The position numbers were made by a program, and so were the translations under genes. DNA of 11,317 bases from Roseburia sp. (GTDB lineage Bacteria; Bacillota; Clostridia; Lachnospirales; Lachnospiraceae): assembly GCA_017626625.1 (NCBI GenBank), contig JAGAIK010000068.1:1-11317 (forward strand). The letters are read 5' to 3'. Under the pieces are notes generated by a model that was not told where the DNA came from, ran no database searches, and saw only the letters and a program-made list of their open reading frames with translations. This document shows positions 1 through 6,338 of the stretch, piece by piece; position 1 is the first letter of the stretch, and the number at the start of each line of letters is the position of its first letter.

Positions 1-632
1 CGGAGCTTGCAGCTATTGGATAATCAGCCGTCTCCCCCTATAAATCTGTTACATAACCTGCCTTTTGAGGCAGGCAGGATGTTTATGCCCTCTAAGCAGG
101 AAACTTGTTTTTTTTGATGTTTTGTCAAATCAATAATATACCAAGTAATAACTGGGAACGACAGCTATTTTTTATTAGAGGGATGTGATTTAGAAATTAT
201 ACCGAAAGTTTGACAGTTTAAATTTTTTAAAACCTTTATAAGCCCTATATAATCTACGTTTTCTCCATCAAGTATTTTATTTTGCTATATAGTAATGTGG
301 ATAACACATCGCTGTTTTTTGATTTTCAGTATATTATATCCATAATCTCTCAGTGCAACAATCATCGCCACGCAAATCTGCATAGTATCAGGATTTTTAG
401 AAAAATTTACGAAACAGAAAAAATACCATATATTAAAACTTAGGCGTAAACTGCTACGAAGCTGATAAATCAAGGCATGTAACGGTTTTCTTTTTATCCA
501 ACTGTCAAAGATGACTTTATACCATACCAAGCAATACCAACGAACTTTAGCATCAAAAATGTTCAAAAATATTCCCCCAAACATTTATAATTTTAGGGGT
601 GGATTTCTACAAATAAATGGGGTATAATTACG
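1..632. other. AT-rich stretch without a convincing gene
   Basis: No reading frame here has a ribosome binding site and recognisable protein together. A 99-codon minus-strand frame (584 to 285) lacks a Shine-Dalgarno sequence before its ATG, and I recognise no motif in it. At the extreme left one frame ends in a stop at 21-23 and another at 115-117. Either could be the tail of a gene outside the window, but the evidence is too short to decide. Composition is clearly more AT-rich than the glycan genes to the right, which suggests non-coding or decayed DNA. Confidence 0.5.
57..74. repeat. Small hairpin CCTGCCT/AGGCAGG
   Basis: CCTGCCT (57-63) and AGGCAGG (68-74) form a 7-bp stem with the 4-nt loop TTTG. 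A competing pairing uses GGCA at 73-76 with TGCC at 86-89. A run of eight T lies at 108-115, too far away for a canonical intrinsic terminator. It may be a terminator-like end for a gene left of the window, but this is weak. Confidence 0.35.
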
Positions 633-711
633 ATGTATGTAGACACTTTCTTAGAAAAAGAGAATTAGAAAGCAAGTTGGCTCAATAAGAAAGAAAATCT
701 CCAAAACAGCA

Positions 712-756
712 AAAAGACACAAATTTTTAATAATTTTTAGATATAAAAGACACAAA
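712..756. repeat. 12-bp direct repeat AAAAGACACAAA, 33-bp period
   Basis: AAAAGACACAAA occurs at 712-723 and again at 745-756. Between the copies AATTTTTA is also repeated (722-729 and 732-739). The arrangement is a partial tandem duplication in AT-rich DNA, consistent with slippage or recombination. No function is indicated. Confidence 0.7.
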
Positions 757-781
757 GCATATATTGCAGCACATTGAAAAT

Positions 782-888
782 TGCATGACGGTAAAAGCGT
801 TGGACTGTAGCAGATTCACGTAAAAGGATATTCGTAAGACGGAAAACACAGCAGATTGTAATCTCATTTTCAAATAAAACGTCATGCA
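782..888. repeat. 9-bp inverted repeat TGCATGACG/CGTCATGCA
   Basis: TGCATGACG (782-790) is matched by its exact reverse complement CGTCATGCA (880-888), with 89 nt between the arms. Inside, AGCAGATT is repeated directly at 809-816 and 850-857. The arms could be terminal repeats of a very small defunct element or a long-range hairpin. The evidence is the repeat itself and nothing more. Confidence 0.5.
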
Positions 889-998
889 GTACCTAACTGA
901 TGAGGAACTATACAAAGAGATTGTGGTGATAATCTATCGAAAACCATTAGGTAGCAGAAGGATAAAAATGATCCACAGTATCTTTTATAGTATAGAAA

Positions 999-1020
999 AT
1001 AGTCCTTGGAGAGGGACTAT
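999..1020. promoter_or_regulatory. Dyad upstream of blaI, possible operator
   Basis: ATAGTCC (999-1005) and GGACTAT (1014-1020) form a perfect 7-bp dyad with an 8-nt spacer, ending 37 nt before the repressor's ATG. BlaI/MecI-type repressors usually autoregulate by binding dyads near their own promoter, so the position fits an operator. The sequence does not carry the TACA/TGTA core of the well-studied staphylococcal sites, and I see no strong -35/-10 pair to anchor it. It may instead be an untranslated-leader hairpin. Confidence 0.3.
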
Positions 1021-1057
1021 AAAAACTACTACTATCTTAAATATAAGGAGAACGAGT

Positions 1058-1432
1058 ATGGTAACGAATGACATTTCGGCGTGTGAACGGCTGGTCATGA
1101 AAACAATCTGGGATTCACCAGAAGAACTTGCATTACAGCAGATTATGGACAGAGTAAATGGGGATAATGGTAAAAGTTGGAAACCCCAGACAGTTTCAAC
1201 TTTCCTGGCAAGACTGGTAAGAAAAGGCTTCTTAACCTCTTACCGCAAAGGCAGATATTCTTATTATCAGCCGGTAGTCAGCAAGGAAGATTTCTGGAAA
1301 GCAACCATGAGTGAGAATGCGCATTTCTTTGCGCAGGGAGATATGGCAGAGATGGCATTCCATTTGTGTCAGGATATGCTTTCAAAAGAAGAAGTGGAGA
1401 AACTGAAGAATAAGTTAGAAGAACTCCAGTAG
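1058..1432 (+). CDS. BlaI/MecI-family transcriptional repressor
   Basis: This is a 124-residue winged-helix repressor of the penicillinase-repressor family (PF03965). Such proteins bind promoter dyads as dimers and, in the classical system, are released when the membrane sensor-protease BlaR1 causes their cleavage. The N-terminal wHTH spans about residues 5-72, with the recognition region around 42-55 (PQTVSTFLARLVRKGFL) and a wing at 62-70. The C-terminal dimerisation helices include residues 107-123. The ATG at 1058 was chosen because AAGGAG (1045-1050) lies 7 nt upstream and the length fits the family. The longer in-frame start at 884 adds an unrelated extension. No blaR1 or beta-lactamase gene lies next to it; a terminator follows directly. 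Its target is therefore unknown and may be itself or a distant gene. Confidence 0.9.
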   Translation: MVTNDISACERLVMKTIWDSPEELALQQIMDRVNGDNGKSWKPQTVSTFLARLVRKGFLTSYRKGRYSYYQPVVSKEDFWKATMSENAHFFAQGDMAEMAFHLCQDMLSKEEVEKLKNKLEELQ

Positions 1433-1461
1433 ATTAGTCTTTTGGGAAAAATAATAGTAAT

Positions 1462-1528
1462 GCCAAGTACAAAGAAACAGGAATTTCGTTTTTGAAATTC
1501 CTGTTTCTTGTCATTAGGAAAACTTGGC
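1462..1528. terminator. Nested bidirectional terminator between convergent genes
   Basis: A perfect 16-bp stem, AAGAAACAGGAATTTC (1472-1487) with its complement at 1494-1509, encloses a 6-nt loop. An outer pair, GCCAAGT (1462-1468) with ACTTGGC (1522-1528), wraps around it, and TTTTGTATT follows on the + strand. It lies between the stop of the blaI gene (1432) and the stop of the opposing gene (1569), so it probably ends transcription from both sides. The T-tracts next to the inner stem are imperfect. Confidence 0.8.
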
Positions 1529-1568
1529 GTTTTGTATTAGAATGCGCGGCAGCCCTTTCGTTTTATGG

Positions 1569-2510
1569 TTACCAGTAGCAGGCATTGTCAAGCTCTTCCA
1601 ACCCTTTTTTATCCTTCGGCGCCTCTGTTTTTGGCGGGCGCACCCAGTATTCATTTTTTAAGGGCAGATAGGGAGGGTAATCGTCCCATCTTGAACCCCA
1701 GATACCAAATAGAATCTGCATGGAGCCGCCCATCTGTATCGCCTGTTTTCCGGCGCGCTTTAACATTGGCGCTAAATTGTAGCCAAAAGCGCTGCAGCTT
1801 AAGAGCGCCACATCAAAATCAATTTTCATAATTTCCTGATACATATAGTCAAGGGCATCAAACCAGGTGGCAAAGTCATCATTTCTTCCCGTAAACCAGA
1901 CCGCTTTTAAGGTCTTAAATTCAATATCCGGAGGAAGGACTTTCCGGTCAGGGAAAATCAAATCCATTTTCGGATACTGCTCTAACATGGTGTCTACAAA
2001 GGGATTGACAAGAAGCACCTTTTTTCCGGATAGCTCCATGGTCCATGGATTTTCATGGGCGAGGGGCTCTAACTGACCAAGACGTATCAGCTTCATATCT
2101 TTCGGGCAGCTTGTTTTTACCATGTATTCCTCTGCCGGGTGGTCATCAAAATACGCCATAATATCAATATCCTGATTGTCTTTTTTGATTAAGTCTGTCC
2201 AGCGTCCCACTTCCTCGACACTATGGTGAAAGGTTTCAAACATATTGCTGCGCTCTAAACGGTTGGTGCCAAAGAGCAGATGCTCATCGTAAAGCTGAAA
2301 TTCGGAGAACTCGGCACTTCCCATACGGCAGAGGGCGAAAGGCTTTCCGCTTCTTAAATAGCTTTTAATCAGTTCATTTGCTTCCTCGTCCGTGGGGGCT
2401 TTCGTTCCCATAAATTTTCCGAGAACGTTGTAGCTTCCGGTGCGCTTGTCGCGAAGCTTGTGATGAATGTGTTTCAGATAATAAAAAATATATAGAAATC
2501 GCTGCTTCAT
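1569..2510 (-). CDS. Putative GT-D-fold glycosyltransferase
   Basis: A 313-residue soluble protein with no signal peptide. It resembles the GT-D (formerly DUF1792-type) glycosyltransferases found in capsule and adhesin-glycan loci. An early RMGSAE segment (62-67) fits the family's R-x-G-x-x-E nucleotide-sugar signature. A central segment reads SGKKVLLVNPF (161-171). The C-terminal core at 233-275 runs DVALLSCSAFGYNLAP and then GGSMQILFGIWGSRW, and the chain ends in CYW, as many relatives do. Family GT-D enzymes transfer a hexose onto an acceptor glycan; the donor and acceptor here cannot be read from sequence. The start is supported by AAGGAG (2516-2521 on the complement) 5 nt upstream. It is transcribed away from the five-gene operon, from its own promoter and a long structured leader. 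The family assignment is from remembered motif patterns, so moderate confidence. Confidence 0.6.
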   Translation of the reverse strand: MKQRFLYIFYYLKHIHHKLRDKRTGSYNVLGKFMGTKAPTDEEANELIKSYLRSGKPFALCRMGSAEFSEFQLYDEHLLFGTNRLERSNMFETFHHSVEEVGRWTDLIKKDNQDIDIMAYFDDHPAEEYMVKTSCPKDMKLIRLGQLEPLAHENPWTMELSGKKVLLVNPFVDTMLEQYPKMDLIFPDRKVLPPDIEFKTLKAVWFTGRNDDFATWFDALDYMYQEIMKIDFDVALLSCSAFGYNLAPMLKRAGKQAIQMGGSMQILFGIWGSRWDDYPPYLPLKNEYWVRPPKTEAPKDKKGLEELDNACYW

Positions 2511-2615
2511 AAAATCTCCTTACTTCGCCTTCCGAAGGCTCAAAACGGGACCCCCGAACTCCGCTGAACTGCGTTTGGGTAGCGAAATAACTTCGCCTTC
2601 CGGGGGCTCAGTTAT
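2511..2615 (-). promoter_or_regulatory. Structured 5' leader, candidate cis-regulatory RNA
   Basis: From the predicted start site near 2615 to the ATG at 2510 the minus-strand transcript has about 105 nt of leader. GAAATAACT (2584-2592) pairs with AGTTATTTC (2610-2618), a 9-bp stem at the very 5' end. CGGGGG (2601-2606) can alternatively pair with CCCCCG (2551-2556). A third hairpin (2527-2539) sits 5 nt from the Shine-Dalgarno. Mutually exclusive pairings next to a ribosome site suggest regulation, but I recognise no known riboswitch class. Confidence 0.4.
2522..2610. repeat. Direct 21-bp repeat in the GT-D gene leader
   Basis: ACTTCGCCTTCCG followed by two variable bases and GGCTCA occurs at 2522-2542 (AA) and 2590-2610 (GG), a 21-bp repeat with two mismatches and a 68-bp period. 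In the copy next to the gene, GCCTT/AAGGC (2527-2531 and 2535-2539) can form a tight hairpin directly before the Shine-Dalgarno. In the far copy the AA-to-GG change breaks that stem. Confidence 0.75.
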
Positions 2616-2621
2616 TTCTTC

Positions 2622-2649
2622 ATTATAAGTCATATTGTGGGAATGTCAA
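2622..2649 (-). promoter_or_regulatory. Consensus sigma-A promoter for the GT-D gene
   Basis: On the minus strand TTGACA (complement of 2644-2649) is followed after 16 nt by TATAAT (complement of 2622-2627). Both hexamers match the housekeeping consensus exactly. Transcription should start near 2615 and read the GT-D gene ending at 1569. Confidence 0.75.
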
Positions 2650-2667
2650 GGAAAAAAGCGGGGTTCA

Positions 2668-2697
2668 TTGACAAAGCAAGCCATTCTGGGGTATGAT
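2668..2697 (+). promoter_or_regulatory. Sigma-A promoter for the five-gene glycan operon
   Basis: TTGACA (2668-2673) is followed after 18 nt by TATGAT (2692-2697), with a predicted start near 2704 and about 110 nt of leader before the aminotransferase ATG. It lies back to back with the minus-strand promoter at 2622-2649; 18 nt separate the two -35 elements. I see no other good promoter before the downstream four genes. Confidence 0.65.
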
Positions 2698-2814
2698 GTT
2701 CATGTTATAAAGATGTAGAAAATATAGTTTGAAAATAGAATGTTGCGAGGCAGAGAAACAACTGCATAAAGTTCTGTCCAGACAGCCGTAAATGCGGCAG
2801 ATTGAGAGGTATTT

Positions 2815-3921
2815 ATGGAGAAAATATTAGTGACGCGTTCATCTATGCCGGAATTAGATGAGTATGTGGAAGAGATAAAGGGCTTGTTTGAGAGCCACTG
2901 GCTGACGAATATGGGAGTCAAACACAATGAACTGGAGGAAAAACTTGCAGAATATTTAAAGGTGAGAAATATCCTGCTGTTTTCTAACGGTCATATGGCT
3001 TTGGAGCTGCTGATACAGGCGATGGGGCTCACCGGGGAAGTGATTACCACGCCTTTTACGTTTGCGTCCACCACCCACGCCATTGTGCGGAATGGGCTGA
3101 CACCGGTGTTTTCTGATGTGAATCCGGAGGACTATACCATAGATGTAAATAAAATAGAAGCATTGATTACGGAGAAAACCAGCGCCATTATTCCGGTGCA
3201 TGTCTATGGACATCTCTGTGATGTGGAGGCGATAGAAGCCATTGCCAAAAAACATAATCTCAAGGTCATTTATGACGCAGCCCACACCTTTGGGGTAACA
3301 TACAAGGGACAGGGCGTGGCTACCTTTGGAAATGCCTCTATTTTCAGTTTCCATGCGACGAAGGTATTTAACAGCATTGAGGGCGGTGCCGTCTGCTTTA
3401 ACAGCAGTGAGAACGGGCTGCGGGAAAAACTGTTTGGCATTAAAAACTTTGGCATCTGGGACGAAGAGCTGATTAAGGACGTGGGTGCCAATGCGAAAAT
3501 GAACGAGTTTCAGGCGGCAATGGGGCTTTGCAATTTAAGGCACATTGAGCGGGAATTAGACAAGAGGAAAAAGGTTGTGGAGCATTATAACGAGCGTCTG
3601 TCAGAGGTGAAGGGCATTCGTATTTCCGGGGAGCAGAAGGACGTGAAGCCGAATTATGCTTATTATCCGGTAATTATTGAGCCAGAGGTCTTCGGAAAGA
3701 GCCGTGACGATATTTACGAGCTGTTAAAGGTCAATGAGATTTATGCGAGAAAATATTTTTATCCGCTGACTAACACCTTTGACTGTTACAAAGGAATGTT
3801 TGACTTAGGAGACACCCCAGTGGCGTTAGACTTGTCAAAGAAGGTGCTGACTCTGCCGCTGTATGCAGATTTGAGAATCGATCAGGTGGACCGTATCTGT
3901 GATATCATTCTTGGAAAATAG
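2815..3921 (+). CDS. DegT/DnrJ/EryC1 sugar aminotransferase
   Basis: A 368-residue PLP-dependent aminotransferase of the DegT/DnrJ/EryC1/StrS family (PF01041), close to the usual length. These cytosolic enzymes transaminate a keto group of a nucleotide-activated deoxy-sugar, normally from glutamate. Visible landmarks are an N-terminal WLTNMG substrate segment (29-34), SNGHMALEL (57-65) for phosphate binding, DAAHTFG (154-160) with D154 contacting the PLP ring nitrogen, and SFHATKVFNSIEGG (178-191) with K183 as Schiff-base lysine. The SFHATK-VFN-EGG pattern recalls VioA- and FdtB-type enzymes that make 4- or 3-amino-dideoxy sugars, but the product cannot be fixed from sequence. The ATG is preceded by GAGAGG (2804-2809). 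It is the first gene of the operon; no partner dehydratase lies in the window. Confidence 0.92.
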   Translation: MEKILVTRSSMPELDEYVEEIKGLFESHWLTNMGVKHNELEEKLAEYLKVRNILLFSNGHMALELLIQAMGLTGEVITTPFTFASTTHAIVRNGLTPVFSDVNPEDYTIDVNKIEALITEKTSAIIPVHVYGHLCDVEAIEAIAKKHNLKVIYDAAHTFGVTYKGQGVATFGNASIFSFHATKVFNSIEGGAVCFNSSENGLREKLFGIKNFGIWDEELIKDVGANAKMNEFQAAMGLCNLRHIERELDKRKKVVEHYNERLSEVKGIRISGEQKDVKPNYAYYPVIIEPEVFGKSRDDIYELLKVNEIYARKYFYPLTNTFDCYKGMFDLGDTPVALDLSKKVLTLPLYADLRIDQVDRICDIILGK

Positions 3922-3933
3922 TGGAGGTTTGGT

Positions 3934-4749
3934 TTGGTAACGGTAAAAATTGGCGACGGCATGGGAAACCAGATGTATAATTATGCCTGCGGCTATGCGG
4001 CTGCACGGAGAGCAAATGAGGGACTGCGGCTAGATATCTCCGAGTGTGATAATTCCACGCTGCGGGATTTTGAGTTGGACAAGTTTCATATTGTGTATGA
4101 GGAAAAAGAGTCGTTTCCCAATGACAGTGTGTGGAAGAAAATCTATAAAAGGCTGCGGCGGGATTTAAAATACCACGTGATTTTTGAAAAGGATATGTAT
4201 CATGTGGATGAGAGAGTCTTCGGAAAGTTTTTGCGTGGAAAATATCTTCATGGCTACTGGCAGTGCTTGGGCTATTTTGAGGAATATTTTGATGAAATCC
4301 GGGAAATGTTTACGCCCAACTATGACCAGAGCCCGGAAGTAAAACGACTGACAGAGCAGTTTCGGAATACGCCCACCTGCGCTCTGCATGTTCGGGGCGG
4401 CGATTTGGGAGGACCGAACCGGGAGTATTTCCAGAAGGCGGCAGAGCGGATGCGGCAGGAAAAGCCGGGGGTTTCCTTTATCGTGTTTACCAATGATGTC
4501 CCGAAAGCGAAGGAGTGCTTGGAGAATGGCAGCCATGCGTCGGAAATGAAGTATGTGACGGAGCTGGGGCAGTTTTCCGATATTGACGAGTTTTTCCTGA
4601 TGTCTGCCTGCCAGAACCAGATTATTTCCAACAGCACCTATTCCACCTGGGCGGCTTACTTAAACACCCATCCGGGGCGCTGCGTGATTGTGCCGGATTT
4701 CCATGGCGTGGAGGTAATGGCGCTGCCGGACTGGATTGTTTTGTCGTAG
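3934..4749 (+). CDS. GT11-family fucosyltransferase-like enzyme
   Basis: A 271-residue glycosyltransferase resembling family GT11 (alpha-1,2-fucosyltransferase type, GT-B fold), which transfers fucose from GDP-fucose to galactose-like acceptors on surface glycans. Landmarks are GDGMGNQMYNYA (8-19, the family's GGLGNQ-F-YA entry), LHGYWQ--GYFE (105-116), HVRGGD (152-157, GDP-binding motif I), FTND (185-188) and ISNSTYSTWAAYL (231-243). Motif I usually reads H-x-R-R-G-D; here the second arginine is glycine. The start is TTG, since translation from 3934 gives the normal family N-terminus and TGGAGG (3922-3927) lies 6 nt upstream; no ATG fits. Only 12 nt separate it from the aminotransferase stop, so the two are probably co-translated. 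The sugar could be another GDP-activated deoxysugar. Confidence 0.85.
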   Translation: MVTVKIGDGMGNQMYNYACGYAAARRANEGLRLDISECDNSTLRDFELDKFHIVYEEKESFPNDSVWKKIYKRLRRDLKYHVIFEKDMYHVDERVFGKFLRGKYLHGYWQCLGYFEEYFDEIREMFTPNYDQSPEVKRLTEQFRNTPTCALHVRGGDLGGPNREYFQKAAERMRQEKPGVSFIVFTNDVPKAKECLENGSHASEMKYVTELGQFSDIDEFFLMSACQNQIISNSTYSTWAAYLNTHPGRCVIVPDFHGVEVMALPDWIVLS

Positions 4750-4776
4750 AGAAACAGAAGAAAATGAGGTAAAAAG

Positions 4777-6279
4777 ATGTTATTTAACTCCGTGGAATTT
4801 TTAGTATTTTTCCCCATTGTTGTACTGTTGTACTGGGTCATTCCGAAGAAAATCCGCTATATCTGGCTTTTGGCGGCAAGCTACTATTTTTATATGTGCT
4901 GGAACGCCCAGTATGCCCTTCTGATTGCGGCGTCCACCCTAATCACTTATTTTTGCGGACTTCTGGTGGATTTTTTGGGAAAAAGAGAGGGCAGGGGGGC
5001 TGCCGTTTCCCAAAAACTGGTGATTGCGGTTGGGTTCGTATCCAATCTGGGTATTTTGTTTTTTTATAAATATTTTGATTTTTTCCTGGAAAATGCCGAC
5101 CGTCTGTTAGAGCACCTAAAACTGCAGACCATTGACAGTGATTTTTCCGTGATACTTCCGGTGGGAACCTCATTTTATACCTTCCAGGCATTGGGATACA
5201 TTGTGGACGTTTACCGGGGAGACATTGAGGCGGAAAAAAATCCCCTGAAATATGCTCTGTTTGTTTCCTTTTTTCCACAGCTTGTGGCGGGACCCATCGA
5301 GCGTTCTAAGAACCTATTAGAACAGATACGGGACATCCCGGAAAGAAAAACCTTAGAATACCACCGGATTGTCAACGGTCTGATTGTTATGCTGTACGGC
5401 TTTTTCCTGAAAATGGTGATTGCCGACCGGATTGCCATACTGGTGGATTATATCTTTAAACGGTATTATATGCTAGGTGCGGTGGAGCTTCTGGTGGGGG
5501 CTGTGGGCTTTTCCATCCAGATTTACTGCGATTTCGGTAGCTACTCACTGATTGCCATTGGAGCGGCGCAGGTGATGGGCTTTACCCTGATGGAGAATTT
5601 CAATACGCCTTATTTTGCGGTTTCCATCAAGGATTTCTGGAGAAGATGGCACATTTCCTTAAGTACCTGGTTCCGGGATTATCTCTATATTCCCATGGGC
5701 GGCAGCCGCTGCGGAAGGCTGCGGAAATATTTTAACGTGATGGTGACATTTTTAGTCAGCGGTCTTTGGCATGGGGCAGAGTGGAGTTTCGTCATCTGGG
5801 GTGGGCTGCACGGTCTTTATCAGGTGATAGGGGATTTGCTGCTGCCACTGAAAAAAAAGCTGGTGAAAATATTTGAGGTAAAGACAGACTGCGTCAGCTA
5901 CAAATTATTGCAGATGTTTGTGACCTTTGTGCTGACCACCTTTGCCTGGATATTTTTCCGGGCAGACACCTTCGGGCAGGCAGTGACTTATATTGAGAGG
6001 ATATTTACCAGGGCAAATTTTGCGGTGCTTTTTAACGGAAGTATTTACGAACTGGGGTTAGAGCAGTTTGAGGCGAATGTCCTGCTGGTGTCATTGATGG
6101 TGCTGCTGCTGGTGGATTTGGTGCGCTACCGGAAAAAACAGAGGTTAGATGAGTTTTTGCAGGAACAGAACCTTTGGTTCCGGTGGCTGGTATGTATTCT
6201 GATGTTTGTGATGGTATGGGTTTACGGAGTATATGGTCCGGTTTATGACGCCAGCCAGTTTATTTATTTCCAGTTTTAG
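4777..6279 (+). CDS. MBOAT-family O-acyltransferase
   Basis: A 500-residue polytopic membrane enzyme of the MBOAT family (PF03062), the AlgI/DltB/PatA-like type. These proteins pass acyl groups across the membrane for O-acylation of extracellular polymers. It begins with the typical FNSVEFLVFFPIV segment, and hydrophobic helices fill most of the chain. Key motifs are FFPQLVAGPIER (165-176), FWRRWHISLSTWFRDYLYIP (287-306) and SGLWHGAEW (328-336). H332 in the WHG motif is the expected catalytic histidine, and H345 lies in the following WGGLHG. The ATG is supported by GAGG (4766-4769). The next gene encodes the SGNH-type partner, the usual pairing for this class (compare AlgI with AlgJ/AlgX, DltB with DltD). 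The acyl donor and the acceptor polymer are not determined by the sequence; acetyl is the commonest. Confidence 0.93.
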   Translation: MLFNSVEFLVFFPIVVLLYWVIPKKIRYIWLLAASYYFYMCWNAQYALLIAASTLITYFCGLLVDFLGKREGRGAAVSQKLVIAVGFVSNLGILFFYKYFDFFLENADRLLEHLKLQTIDSDFSVILPVGTSFYTFQALGYIVDVYRGDIEAEKNPLKYALFVSFFPQLVAGPIERSKNLLEQIRDIPERKTLEYHRIVNGLIVMLYGFFLKMVIADRIAILVDYIFKRYYMLGAVELLVGAVGFSIQIYCDFGSYSLIAIGAAQVMGFTLMENFNTPYFAVSIKDFWRRWHISLSTWFRDYLYIPMGGSRCGRLRKYFNVMVTFLVSGLWHGAEWSFVIWGGLHGLYQVIGDLLLPLKKKLVKIFEVKTDCVSYKLLQMFVTFVLTTFAWIFFRADTFGQAVTYIERIFTRANFAVLFNGSIYELGLEQFEANVLLVSLMVLLLVDLVRYRKKQRLDEFLQEQNLWFRWLVCILMFVMVWVYGVYGPVYDASQFIYFQF

Positions 6280-6293
6280 CGTACCGGCATACA

Positions 6294-6311
6294 GATATTC
6301 GGCGGAATATC
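6294..6311 (+). repeat. Hairpin in the MBOAT-SGNH intergenic gap
   Basis: GATATTC (6294-6300) and GAATATC (6305-6311) form a perfect 7-bp stem with loop GGCG. It lies in the 59-nt gap, 18 nt before the AGGAGG of the next gene. No T-run follows, so it is more likely an mRNA-stability or processing hairpin than a terminator. Confidence 0.5.
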
Positions 6312-6338
6312 CGTGACGGCATAAGTACAGGAGGATAT

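Larger units (their letters stand above)
734..1057 (+). pseudogene. Possible decayed frame running in frame into blaI
   Basis: In the same reading frame as the repressor, the sequence from 734 is open except for TAA at 821-823 and TAA at 875-877. The segment after the second stop (ATG at 884) continues without a stop into the BlaI start at 1058, adding 58 residues that begin MQYLTDEELYKEIV. Those residues do not belong to the BlaI family. They have no usable ribosome binding site, whereas the ATG at 1058 has a very good one. The translated segments look protein-like but I do not recognise them, so this could be a gene remnant or chance openness. Low confidence. Confidence 0.3.

Noticed and set aside
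210..253. TTGACA at 210-215 with TATAAT at 248-253 as a promoter
   Set aside because: The spacing of 32 nt is too long, and closer -10 candidates are poor. No gene follows.
285..584. 99-residue minus-strand open frame
   Set aside because: No Shine-Dalgarno sequence, no recognisable motif and AT-driven composition rich in F, I, Y and K.
632..720. Insertion-sequence end suggested by the segment after ATG 633
   Set aside because: No matching second end, target duplication or transposase motif could be found within the window, so it is kept only as a finding of repeats.
727..915. 62-residue minus-strand open frame
   Set aside because: No supporting start signal or recognisable domain, and it lies across the inverted repeat and the possible ghost frame.
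884..1057. N-terminal extension of the BlaI protein from the ATG at 884
   Set aside because: No ribosome binding site at 884, residues unrelated to the family, and AAGGAG with ideal spacing before the ATG at 1058.
2956..3354. 132-residue minus-strand frame inside the aminotransferase gene
   Set aside because: Antisense shadow of a clearly conserved coding region with catalytic motifs in the + frame.
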